Of a stretch of 64,000 nt of DNA, positions 1 to 8,800 are shown piece by piece; the stretch's first letter is position 1, and every line of letters begins with the position of its first letter. The translations under genes and the position numbers were made by a program. Origin of the DNA: Saccharicrinis sp963665705 (lineage in GTDB: Bacteria; Bacteroidota; Bacteroidia; Bacteroidales; Marinilabiliaceae); NCBI GenBank assembly GCA_963665705.1, contig OY762448.1, positions 2,914,001 to 2,978,000 on the forward strand, given 5' to 3'. The notes under the pieces are model-generated. The model saw only the letters and a program-made list of their open reading frames with translations. It did no database searches and had not been told where the DNA came from.

Positions 1-55
1 ATAATGCTACGGCGGAATCTAATCCTCCTGATAATAAAATAACTGCTTTTTTCAT
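1..55 (-). CDS. queC: QueC-like 7-cyano-7-deazaguanine synthase, N-terminal fragment
   Basis: This is the first 18 codons of a gene that runs off the left edge. Read from an ATG at 55-53 on the minus strand, the peptide begins MKKAVILLSGGLDSAVAL. SGGLDS is the PP-loop signature of N-type ATP pyrophosphatases, and its position about ten residues from the start is typical of QueC/ExsB, which converts 7-carboxy-7-deazaguanine to preQ0 in queuosine synthesis. Other PP-loop enzymes (NadE, MnmA, GuaA) usually carry SGGIDS or SGGVDS or have more sequence ahead of the loop. The candidate preQ1 aptamer in the leader supports the call. Only the N-terminus is visible, so the assignment is probable rather than certain. 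Confidence 0.6.
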   Translation of the reverse strand, partial: MKKAVILLSGGLDSAVAL

Positions 56-170
56 TTTTTTAAAACTTTAGCTAAAAAAAGAAAGTTTGCAATGCCAACA
101 ACTTAAAACTATAAACCGTAAAAATATATGCGTACAGAAATGTACAATAGAAAAGATTCTAAAACATATA

Positions 171-212
171 CCCTGGTTTTGTTTATAGACAGGATGGCGT
201 AAGCGAACTGTC
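171..212 (-). promoter_or_regulatory. Candidate preQ1-I riboswitch in the queC leader
   Basis: On the minus strand, 212 to 171 reads as a 5-bp stem (GACAG at 212-208, CTGTC at 192-188) around a 15-nt loop containing TTCGC and CGCC, followed directly by the A-rich tail TATAAACAAAACCAGGG. This is the architecture of the class I preQ1 aptamer: short hairpin, C-containing loop, A-rich tail folding back as a pseudoknot. The tail resembles the Thermoanaerobacter tengcongensis aptamer tail (AACAAAACAAGG). It lies about 115 nt ahead of the queC start. The loop is longer than in the best-studied examples, so this remains a candidate. Confidence 0.45.
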
Positions 213-407
213 TTAATTTGTGATGCAAATATAAATATAAACCTTTGATTTCCTTTTCCTTTTATCTAATAAAATGAATTATTGAAATATGATTTATCTC
301 AGCCTATCATTCATCCGAATCGAATACTCTCAATTCAACCATGCATTTTAAAATCATTTATGTAGTTTAGAGTAACAATTTATGCCCAAACGAACAATTA
401 ACGATTA

Positions 408-1424
408 ATGCACAATTATTATCATATCCTTGGAGTCTCACAAACTGCAACGCTCGACCAAATAAAAAAAGCTTATCGTAAGAAAGCCATGTTATTGCAC
501 CCTGACATTAATAAAGCAGAGGATGCAAATGATCAATTTATTTTACTTAATGAGGCATACGAATATCTATTAAAAACACAAGGAACTCACTCCAATAATA
601 ATATAAGAGCGCAACAACAAGCACAAAAACAAGCTGCATATCAAAAAGAATGGGAACAAAAAGAAAGAGAAAAAGCAAGGGAAAGAGCACGAGCTTATGC
701 AAAAATGAAATATGAGGCCTATTTAAAATCAGATATATACAAAACTACAGAAGCGCTGAATTTAATTGTTGATTTATTTGGTTTAGTATTTTTATTACTG
801 TTTGTTTTTGGTATTCCCATTCTAACATTTATGGAACATGGAACAGTTGGATTATTAATAAGTGCCGTAATAATACTACCAACAGCCCCTATTTGGTTTC
901 GTCTTCTGATAAGGTTCTTTTTTATTCTTAATTTTAAAGGTATTGTTGATTTTAAACACAGTACTATACGATCAAAAATGATGAAAATTATGCTTTCTAT
1001 TATTCTCAATATAATCATATTTTTCAGTATTGCACTAAATACATTAATTGAACTCAAATGGATTATCTCTATATACATTATCTCTATAACTTTAGGTTTC
1101 TTTATAGCTAAAAGCCTTAGCAGTAGATATCACAAGTATTTAATTAAGTTTGGAATTGCTCCTTTTGTAATAAATTTTCTTTTTCTAATTAATTATACCA
1201 TTTCTTCTCATACAACATACGAAAGTTATTGGTATACATACAGCTATCATAATCCATCTCCTATATTACCGGCCATCACTTTAAATAATAACCAATATGA
1301 AAAGTATAAAGGCATCAGATTAATTTTTGATGGAGAAAGGATTGTTGGACATGGAAAAATCACCTACAAAATAAAAAATGGATGTTTAGGTTTTAGAGTT
1401 GTAAAAAAGTCCATTATTGAATAA
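408..1424 (+). CDS. J-domain (DnaJ-like) integral membrane protein
   Basis: The protein has 338 residues. Residues 3-60 form a J domain with the HPD motif at 31-33, the residues through which J proteins stimulate the ATPase of DnaK/Hsp70. It is followed by a Gln/Glu/Lys/Arg/Ala-rich helix at about 65-110, then four to five hydrophobic segments between about 118 and 270, and a short soluble C-terminal tail. The Gly/Phe region, zinc fingers and substrate-binding domain of true DnaJ are absent, so this is a type III J protein that probably recruits Hsp70 to the inner membrane. The ATG at 408 is chosen because it places the J domain at the extreme N-terminus, as in relatives. It is a stand-alone gene and its client is unknown. 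Confidence 0.8.
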   Translation: MHNYYHILGVSQTATLDQIKKAYRKKAMLLHPDINKAEDANDQFILLNEAYEYLLKTQGTHSNNNIRAQQQAQKQAAYQKEWEQKEREKARERARAYAKMKYEAYLKSDIYKTTEALNLIVDLFGLVFLLLFVFGIPILTFMEHGTVGLLISAVIILPTAPIWFRLLIRFFFILNFKGIVDFKHSTIRSKMMKIMLSIILNIIIFFSIALNTLIELKWIISIYIISITLGFFIAKSLSSRYHKYLIKFGIAPFVINFLFLINYTISSHTTYESYWYTYSYHNPSPILPAITLNNNQYEKYKGIRLIFDGERIVGHGKITYKIKNGCLGFRVVKKSIIE

Positions 1425-1614
1425 ACTCTCAATTTTTGTCCATTATCGTGCAAATTTTCAAAAGCGTACATCACCACCCTAAATTTCAAGTGACTTTTTT
1501 CTTATTTTTTAACTTTTTTTCCTTAAAACCCTACTAAATATCATAATTTCAGATCATCAATTTTTCTACATTCGTAAACAAATTATTAAATATTAACCTA
1601 AAACTGGTAAAATA

Positions 1615-3495
1615 ATGAATAAACCATTTCACTTTTTATGCAGCATTGCAATGCTGTTGTGCTTCATCTCTTCATCTTTAATAGCACAAAAAGAAAGATC
1701 TGAAATTGCAAAAGAAGACACTTGGAATGTATATGATTTATATGAATCTGATGAAGCCTGGAGTGCTGCAAAAGATAAATTAATTGAAGAAGCTGCTGCA
1801 TTAGAAAGCTACAAAGGTAAATTAGGCTCTTCTGCAAAAACTCTACTTGACTTCTTAACTTTAAGTAGTAATATTGATAAAGAAGGATCTCGTTTATATA
1901 TTTATACATCATTAAAATCTGATGTTGATTTAAGAAATCAGCAAAATCAAGCTTTAAAAAAAGAAATCAGACAAACATTTATTGTTCTAGGTCAAAAAAT
2001 GGCATTTGTTTCGCCTGAATTAGCAGCCATCCCAGAGGAAACTATGAAAAAATTCATCAGTGAAGAAGCAGGTTTAAAAGTATACGAACTTGAATTGATG
2101 GATACCTACAGAATGAAAAAACATACACTTTCAGAGCCTGAAGAATTAATTATGGCAAAAGCTAGTATGACAAGTAGCACTGCAAGTTCTGCATATGGAG
2201 TACTAAGCGACGCTGAAATGATTTGGCCTAAGGCTACATTAAGCAATGGAACTGAAATTGAAGTAAACAAAATCAATTATTCAAAGTACAGAGTTTCTCC
2301 AAACATTAAGGATAGGGAAATTGTATTTGATGCATTCTGGAATCATTATAAAAAGTTTGAAGGAACCTTTGGTGAATTATTAAGTGGAAATGTAAAAAAC
2401 CATATTTTTAATGCCGAAGCTCGTCATTATGAATCAACTCTAGAAGCTGCATTAAAAGGAAATAATATTCCGGTTGAGGTATATCACTCATTAGTTGATA
2501 ATGTAAACAAAAACTTACCAACATTCCATCGTTACCTCGCTCTAAAAAAAAGAATGATGGGATTAGATACCTTAAAATATTCAGATTTATATGCTCCTGC
2601 TGTAAAAGGTGTTGAATTAAAATACACTTACGAAGAAGGTCAAAAATCAATTCTGGATGCTTTAAAACCATTAGGAAAAGAATACACATCTACGGTTGAA
2701 AAGGCATTTAAAAATCGTTGGATTGATGTTTATCCTACTAAAGGAAAAAGAAGTGGTGCTTATTCAAATGGCGGTGCTTACGATGTACACCCGTACATTT
2801 TATTAAACTATAATGGAGATTATGATGCTGTTACTACAACAGCTCATGAATTAGGTCACACCATGCATAGTTATTTTTCAAATACCAGACAACCATATGC
2901 TACTGCTGATTACCCTATTTTCTTAGCTGAAGTTGCTTCAACTTTCAACGAAGCCTTATTAGCAGATTACATGGAAAAGAAACTTAAAGATGATGATGTA
3001 AGATTATCATTATTAATGACTATGCTAGATGGATTTAAAGGAACATTATTCCGTCAAACACAATTTGCAGAATTCGAATTACGTATGCATGAAGCAGCTG
3101 AAGCTGGTCAACCTTTAACAGGCCAGGTTTTATCTAAATTGTATTACGATATCACAAGTAAATATTATGGAAATGATGAAGGTGTATGTGTAGTACCTCA
3201 ATACATTGAAATGGAATGGGCATACATCCCACATTTCTACTATAACTACTATGTTTACCAATACAGTACCTCTTTTGTTGCATCACAAGCATTAGCTGCA
3301 GAAGTAATAAAAGGGGATAAAGAAGCAACTAAAAAATATATGGACTTTATCTCTTCTGGAAGTTCTGATTGGGCTATTAATACACTTAAAAAAGCAGGTG
3401 TTGATATGATGAGTTCAGAACCTTTTGACAGAACAATTTCAAATATGAATAAAATAATGGATGAAATTGAGAAGATTCTGAATAAGAAAAAATAG
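1615..3495 (+). CDS. pepF: Secreted M3-family oligoendopeptidase F
   Basis: This 626-residue zinc metallopeptidase belongs to the M3B (PepF) family and cleaves short peptides. The zinc-binding motif HELGH is at residues 411-415, and a second conserved glutamate lies about 25 residues later in the LAEVAS stretch. The first 24 residues are a hydrophobic signal peptide ending in LIAQ, so the enzyme is exported to the periplasm, unlike the cytoplasmic PepF of Firmicutes; this is usual for Bacteroidota paralogues. Length matches the family (about 600 residues plus leader). The gene is monocistronic and ends in a strong terminator. The assignment is secure; substrate preference cannot be read from sequence. 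Confidence 0.93.
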   Translation: MNKPFHFLCSIAMLLCFISSSLIAQKERSEIAKEDTWNVYDLYESDEAWSAAKDKLIEEAAALESYKGKLGSSAKTLLDFLTLSSNIDKEGSRLYIYTSLKSDVDLRNQQNQALKKEIRQTFIVLGQKMAFVSPELAAIPEETMKKFISEEAGLKVYELELMDTYRMKKHTLSEPEELIMAKASMTSSTASSAYGVLSDAEMIWPKATLSNGTEIEVNKINYSKYRVSPNIKDREIVFDAFWNHYKKFEGTFGELLSGNVKNHIFNAEARHYESTLEAALKGNNIPVEVYHSLVDNVNKNLPTFHRYLALKKRMMGLDTLKYSDLYAPAVKGVELKYTYEEGQKSILDALKPLGKEYTSTVEKAFKNRWIDVYPTKGKRSGAYSNGGAYDVHPYILLNYNGDYDAVTTTAHELGHTMHSYFSNTRQPYATADYPIFLAEVASTFNEALLADYMEKKLKDDDVRLSLLMTMLDGFKGTLFRQTQFAEFELRMHEAAEAGQPLTGQVLSKLYYDITSKYYGNDEGVCVVPQYIEMEWAYIPHFYYNYYVYQYSTSFVASQALAAEVIKGDKEATKKYMDFISSGSSDWAINTLKKAGVDMMSSEPFDRTISNMNKIMDEIEKILNKKK

Positions 3496-3524
3496 TATTT
3501 ATATAATAAAATGGTCTATATAAG

Positions 3525-3556
3525 CCGGAATAACATTAACTATTCCGGTTTTTTTT
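3525..3556 (+). terminator. Intrinsic terminator after pepF
   Basis: An 8-bp perfect stem, CCGGAATA (3525-3532) and TATTCCGG (3541-3548), has an 8-nt loop and is followed at once by eight T residues. It lies 30 nt after the pepF stop codon. Confidence 0.92.
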
Positions 3557-3716
3557 ATATATTTCGTTAATAAAACAATCAATCTAACAAAACCTATATA
3601 ATTGTTAACCAATGCCCCAAACAACTACAACGCTCAAAACTGGTTTAAAATCGGATCAATAACCCCAAATAATTAATAAAAACATTAAATCAAACAAAAA
3701 AAATAATGACATTGGT

Positions 3717-3914
3717 ATGGCGGGTTTTATCCTTGCCATAATTGCAGCATTTATTGGTTGGTTTGCACCTCTTGGTTATATAATTTGGTCCTTGGGAATT
3801 ATATTTTCTGCTATTGGCACATTAAAAAAACCAAGGATTTTCGCTATTTCTGGTATATTCATTTCAATTATCGATATTTTTATAGTTTATGTATTGTACA
3901 TACTAGCATTATAG
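3717..3914 (+). CDS. Small two- to three-helix membrane protein (DUF4190-like)
   Basis: The open frame encodes 65 residues that are almost entirely hydrophobic, with about three transmembrane segments and a KKPR turn near residue 38. The pattern GFILAIIAAFIGW...GIIFSAIG...KKPR resembles small DUF4190-type membrane proteins, which normally have a polar Asn/Gln/Pro-rich N-terminal tail. Such a tail (Pro, Gln, Thr, Lys, Asn codons) is readable in the same frame from an ATG at 3612, but a TAA at 3660 interrupts it. Either translation begins at 3717 or the gene carries a nonsense mutation. Function is unknown. A similarly small membrane protein gene lies across the neighbouring IS at 5402. Confidence 0.5.
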   Translation: MAGFILAIIAAFIGWFAPLGYIIWSLGIIFSAIGTLKKPRIFAISGIFISIIDIFIVYVLYILAL

Positions 3915-3960
3915 TTTAGTCAATTGACAGCTCAAAATTTTAAATCATTATATTAAATAA

Positions 3961-5349
3961 CACTCTCATCCGAAAGTTTAAAAATTGAAAAGCCCTCAGA
4001 ATCCTATATTTTTGTTTTCACCACAAAAACATTCAAATATGGGACTCTTCAGGCGAAACAAAAATAACAACAAACCAGTAATTCGGCAAATATTAGATTT
4101 GGTACCTCGTTGGCTGTTTGATAGCTGTGCCAATACCTATAAAACAGACAAAGGCTGCAGTAAATACAAGACATACGATCAGTTTGTAGCTTTAACTTTC
4201 GGACAGCTTTATAAATGCCATACACTAAGTGACATATCAGCCGGCATAGGCGTTAGCGAAACTTTCATTGGGGATCTTGGTCTCACACAAAGTCCAGCTA
4301 GATCCACCATGAGCGATGGCAATAAGAAGCGCAATTGGCAAGTGTACGAAAGTCTTTATTATAAACTATTGAGTCACTACAAAAGCATTCTTAAGAAGCA
4401 TCATCAGAGTTTTGTGCTGGAAGATATCAAAGGCCGTTCAGTAAAGTTGATTGATAGTTCAACGATACCGCTTTGTCTGTCTATGTTTGACTGGGCAAAG
4501 TTTCGGACAGCTAAAGGTGGAGTAAAAATACATACTTGTTTGGATGTAGAATTGATGCTTCCCGATGTGGTTAATATTAGCGAGGCTAAAGTGCATGACC
4601 GGTATGGATTTCAACAACTTATTTTTCCTAAGAATACGATTATTGTCGAAGATCGTGGGTATTTTGATTTTGATTTAATGCTCAATCGAATAGTGGCTGA
4701 AAATGTATTTGTAACCCGTATCAAAACCAACACGGTTTATGAAACGGTCGAGGAACTTGAACTTCCAAAGGGTGAAAACGAACACATTGTTAAAGATGAG
4801 ATTATTAGATTAACCTCTGCAAAAGCCTTAAAATGTGGAATCAGCGAACAAAAACTTCGCCTGGTACATGTTTATAAAGAAGATGAAAACAAAATTATCG
4901 AAATCATAACCAATCAATTGGAGTGGGATGCCTTGACGATATCGGAACTTTACAAAAAACGTTGGGATATAGAATTGTTTTTCAAAGCAATAAAGCAGAA
5001 TCTTCAAATAAAAAGTTTTGTAGGTACAAGTGAAAACGCAGTTAAGTCCCAGATATATATCGCTCTCATTACATTCCTTCTATTGGAATTAATCAGAAGA
5101 ACTATGCCAAAGAAAACCCCTGCTTTCACAACTTTTGTTGAAAAAGTAAGGATGAGCTTATGTTTTTATTTATCTCTTGACTACGTTTGTAATACAATGA
5201 GTGAAGGAGCAAAGCGTATCCGGCAGGTTAAACAACTCAAAATAGAAAACATGGATGACTTTTTTTCTCAAAAACAGCAATGTTTGTTCTATGGATAAAG
5301 GGATACAGAGCTTTTATATCTAATACGCTAAAACTTTCGGATCAATATG
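3961..5349 (+). mobile_element. IS4-family insertion sequence with 9-bp target duplication
   Basis: A 1,389-bp element. Its ends are imperfect inverted repeats: the left end starts CACTCTCATCCGAAAGTTT and the reverse complement of the right end starts CATATTGATCCGAAAGTTT, sharing ATCCGAAAGTTT exactly. The 9-bp direct repeat ATTAAATAA flanks it exactly, at 3952-3960 and 5350-5358, consistent with IS4-type target duplications. Intact repeats and an intact transposase suggest a recent insertion between two small membrane protein genes. The AT-rich duplication could arise by chance, but its exact adjacency to both ends argues against that. Confidence 0.85.
4039..5298 (+). CDS. IS4-family DDE transposase with DUF4372-like N-terminus
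   Basis: A transposase of about 419 residues. The N-terminal 75 residues (RQILDLVP, a KYKTYDQFVALTFGQL stretch) match the DUF4372 domain that precedes the DDE core in many Bacteroidota IS4 transposases. The core shows the first catalytic Asp in KLIDSST, the second in VEDRGY, and the IS4 signature Y-x2-R-x3-E-x6-K in YKKRWDIELFFKAIK. An in-frame TTG at 3985 would add 18 residues but overlaps the terminal repeat region; the ATG at 4039 (MGLFRRNK) looks like the natural start. The frame is intact, so the element could be active. Confidence 0.92.
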   Translation: MGLFRRNKNNNKPVIRQILDLVPRWLFDSCANTYKTDKGCSKYKTYDQFVALTFGQLYKCHTLSDISAGIGVSETFIGDLGLTQSPARSTMSDGNKKRNWQVYESLYYKLLSHYKSILKKHHQSFVLEDIKGRSVKLIDSSTIPLCLSMFDWAKFRTAKGGVKIHTCLDVELMLPDVVNISEAKVHDRYGFQQLIFPKNTIIVEDRGYFDFDLMLNRIVAENVFVTRIKTNTVYETVEELELPKGENEHIVKDEIIRLTSAKALKCGISEQKLRLVHVYKEDENKIIEIITNQLEWDALTISELYKKRWDIELFFKAIKQNLQIKSFVGTSENAVKSQIYIALITFLLLELIRRTMPKKTPAFTTFVEKVRMSLCFYLSLDYVCNTMSEGAKRIRQVKQLKIENMDDFFSQKQQCLFYG

Positions 5350-5401
5350 ATTAAATAATTATTATATTTAAATTCTAAAACTTAAAACAAAATTTTAAAT
5401 T

Positions 5402-5770
5402 ATGGAAATGACAGAAACCTCAGGACTAATGAGTGCAATTGGCACTGCTTTATTTTTTTATTTAGCCATCTTAATTTTTTTCATCATTACAATGTGGAAA
5501 ATCTTTGAGAAAGCTGGCAAATCTGGATGGGCAAGCATAGTCCCAATTTACAACGTAATCATCATGCTTGAAATTGCTAAAAAACCTTTATGGTATATAT
5601 TTTTATACTTTATTCCAATAGTAAATATAATTTTTGCAATAATAGTTATCGATGCATTTGCAAAGAATTTTGGGAAAAGCACTGGTTTTACATTAGGACT
5701 TATTTTCTTGGGATTTATTTTCTTCCCAATACTTGCATTTGGGGATGCTCAATATAAACCAGTAAATTAA
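5402..5770 (+). CDS. Small membrane protein, DUF5684-like
   Basis: The gene encodes 122 residues with three to four hydrophobic helices. The motif KAGKSGWASIVPIYNVIIMLEIAKKP and the later FGKSTGFTLGL are characteristic of small membrane proteins grouped as DUF5684, often annotated near signal peptidase I. There is no catalytic signature and its function is unknown. It starts 43 nt after the right target duplication of the IS4 element, so the insertion may have separated it from its original upstream sequence. It ends at a terminator shared with purL. Confidence 0.75.
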   Translation: MEMTETSGLMSAIGTALFFYLAILIFFIITMWKIFEKAGKSGWASIVPIYNVIIMLEIAKKPLWYIFLYFIPIVNIIFAIIVIDAFAKNFGKSTGFTLGLIFLGFIFFPILAFGDAQYKPVN

Positions 5771-5800
5771 GACATTTATAATACATAAGCAGATAAAACA

Positions 5801-5824
5801 AAAGCCGGACTTTCATCCGGCTTT
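5801..5824. terminator. Bidirectional terminator between the DUF5684 gene and purL
   Basis: Stem AAAGCCGGA (5801-5809) pairs with TCCGGCTTT (5816-5824) around a 6-nt loop. A T-run follows on the plus strand and an A-rich stretch precedes it, so it can serve both converging genes. Confidence 0.88.
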
Positions 5825-5852
5825 TTGTTTTTCTTTATATTATCTAGTTAAT

Positions 5853-8800
5853 TTACTTTTTATCTTCAACCCATTTACGAGCATTAACAAAAGCTTCAAT
5901 CCAAGGTGAAACCTCATCATTCATACGATCATTTGGATAGTACGCCCATTGCCAAGGAAAAATTGCTCTTTCCAAGTGAGGCATCATAGCTAAATGACGA
6001 CCATCTTTAGAACAAATTGCAGCAGTACTAAAATCACTTCCATTTGGATTAGCAGGATAAGCATCGTAAGAATATTTACCAGCAATGCTATATTGATTTT
6101 CAGCATATGGGAAGCTGAATTTACCCTCTCCATGAGCAATCCATACTCCTAATCGACTTCCTGCAAGAGATTTCAACATTACAGAATTAGTATCTGCAAT
6201 ATTCATATTTATAAAGTTAGATTCAAACTTATGAGATTCATTATGAAGCATTACTGGTTTTTCATCATGATCAGGATAAACCAATCCTAATTCAACCATT
6301 AATTGACATCCATTACAAACACCTAAACTTAAAGTATTTTCTCTCTTATAGAAAGCATCTAAAGCAGCTTTGGCTTTTTCGTTATATAAGAATGCTCCGG
6401 CCCAACCTTTTGCTGAACCTAAAACATCTGAGTTTGAAAATCCACCAACAAAAACAATAAAGTTAACATCCTCAAGCGTTTCTCTACCAGTAATCAAGTC
6501 TGTCATATGAACATCCTTAACATCAAAACCAGCTAAATACATTGAGTAAGCCATCTCTCTATCTCCGTTCACTCCTTTTTCACGAATAATAGCAGCTTTA
6601 ATACCTGATTTTTCTTTTCTGTCAATTGATAAACCATAGGTAGATAACTGACCATCAAATTCTGATTTGAAATCAAAAGTTAATGGTTGATGCTTATAAT
6701 TATCAAAGCGTTGTTTTGCTAAATCAGCACCACTTTGTTTTCTATCTAATAAGTAAGAAGTTTTATACCAAGCATCCCTCATTTCATCAATATCAAATGA
6801 TAATGCGAGTTCTCCTTTCTTAATAGTTAAAGTTCTTTCCTCAACTGGAGAACCTATAACTTGATAACCTAATTCTTTTTCATCAAGAATAGCTGAAATT
6901 TTTTCTACATCCTTAACCTGAATTAGTACTCCTGGATTTTCAGCAAATAGAATTTTAACTATATCTTCTTCAGCAATAGAAGAAAGGTCTGCATTAATCC
7001 CAAATGTTTTATTAGCAAAACACATTTCTAATAAGGCAGTAACCATACCGCCAGCAGAAATGTCATGACCTGCTAAAATTAAATTCTGACTGATTAATGC
7101 CTGAATGGTTTCTATACCGGTTTTAAAATAGTCAGTGTCAGCTATTGTAGGTGCTTCTGCGCCTAGTTTATTAACAACCTGAGCAAAAGAACTACCACCT
7201 AACTTATGACTATCAAAAGATAAATCTATATAAATAATTGAGCTAGCAGTATCTTTTACTAATACAGGCTCAACTATTTTCTTTACATCACTTACTTCAG
7301 CTGCAGCAGAAATAATAACAGTTCCAGGAGAATAAACAACTTCTCCATCCTTGTATTTCTGAGTCATTGAAAGCGAATCTTTCCCTGTAGGAATATTAAT
7401 TCCTAAATCAGTAGCAAAATCACTTACAGCCTCAACTGCCTTATATAATCTAGCATCTTCACCTGCATTTTTACAAGGCCACATCCAGTTTGCACTCAAC
7501 GAGATCCCCTTCACTCCATGTGTAAATGGAGCCCAAACAAGGTTTGTTAATGACTCAGCAATTGCAATTTTAGAACCAGCTTCAGGATCAATCATCGCAA
7601 CTGCAGGAGCATGACCTACTGAAGTAGCCAATCCTGAGGTTCCTGTGTAATCCAAAGCTGTTGCTCCAAGGTTATTCAATGGAATTTGTACTTCTCCGGC
7701 ACATTGCTGTTTCGCAACTTTACCAGTTACCGATCTATCCACTTTATTGGTTAACCAATCTTTAGATGCAACAGCCTCTAACTGCAACACATTTTTTAAG
7801 TACTCCTCTATCTTTGAAGCATCGTATGTAACAGGAGAAAAAGATTCTTCCACTGTAACATCGTTCATGATTGTTTTTGGAGGATTACCAAACATATCTG
7901 ATAGTTGCCAATTAATAGGAGCATTACCTTTATCATCCTTAAAAACGAAACTCATATCTCCTGTTGTTTCACCAACAACATACATTGGAGAGCGCTCTCT
8001 ATCTGCAACGTTTTTTAATCTTTCAATATCTTTTTCTTCAAGTACAAGTCCCATTCTCTCCTGTGACTCGTTACCTGCTATTTCTTTAGCTGATAAAGTT
8101 GGGTCTCCTACAGGAAGTTTATCAAGGTGAATTGTACCACCTGTTTCTTCAACTAATTCTGAAAGACAATTTAAGTGACCACCAGCACCATGATCGTGAA
8201 TCAAAACAATTGGATTATCATCACTCTCTGCCATAGCACGAATCGCATTCATGGCTCTTTTTTGCATTTCAGGGTTTGAACGCTGTACAGCATTTAATTC
8301 AATAGAATTATCAAATTCGCCGGTTGCAACAGAAGACACGGCTCCTCCACCCATTCCAATTCGATAGTTATCACCACCTAAAATAACTACTTTATCACCT
8401 TTGGAAGGAGTATCTTTAATAGCATCAGATTTTTTGGCAAAACCAATACCACCTGCCATCATAATAACCTTATCAAAAGCAAATTTCTTTTGATTTTCAA
8501 AGTGTTCAAAAGTAAGTACAGAACCACAAATCATTGGTTGTCCGAACTTATTACCAAAATCACTGGCTCCATTTGATGCTTTAATCAAAATTTGCTCTGG
8601 TGTTTGATATAACCAAGGTCGAGCCTCCGTAGCTTGCTCCCATGCTCTACCTTCTTCTGAACGAGAATAAGAAGTCATATATACAGCAGTACCAGCTAAA
8701 GGTAAAGAAGCTTTACCTCCACCAAGCCTGTCTCTAATCTCACCACCAGATCCGGTAGCAGCCCCATTAAAAGGCTCAACAGTAGTTGGGAAGTTATGTG

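Noticed and set aside
3985..4038. TTG start adding 18 residues to the IS4 transposase
   Set aside because: The added residues overlap the region next to the terminal repeat; the ATG at 4039 gives a normal N-terminus.
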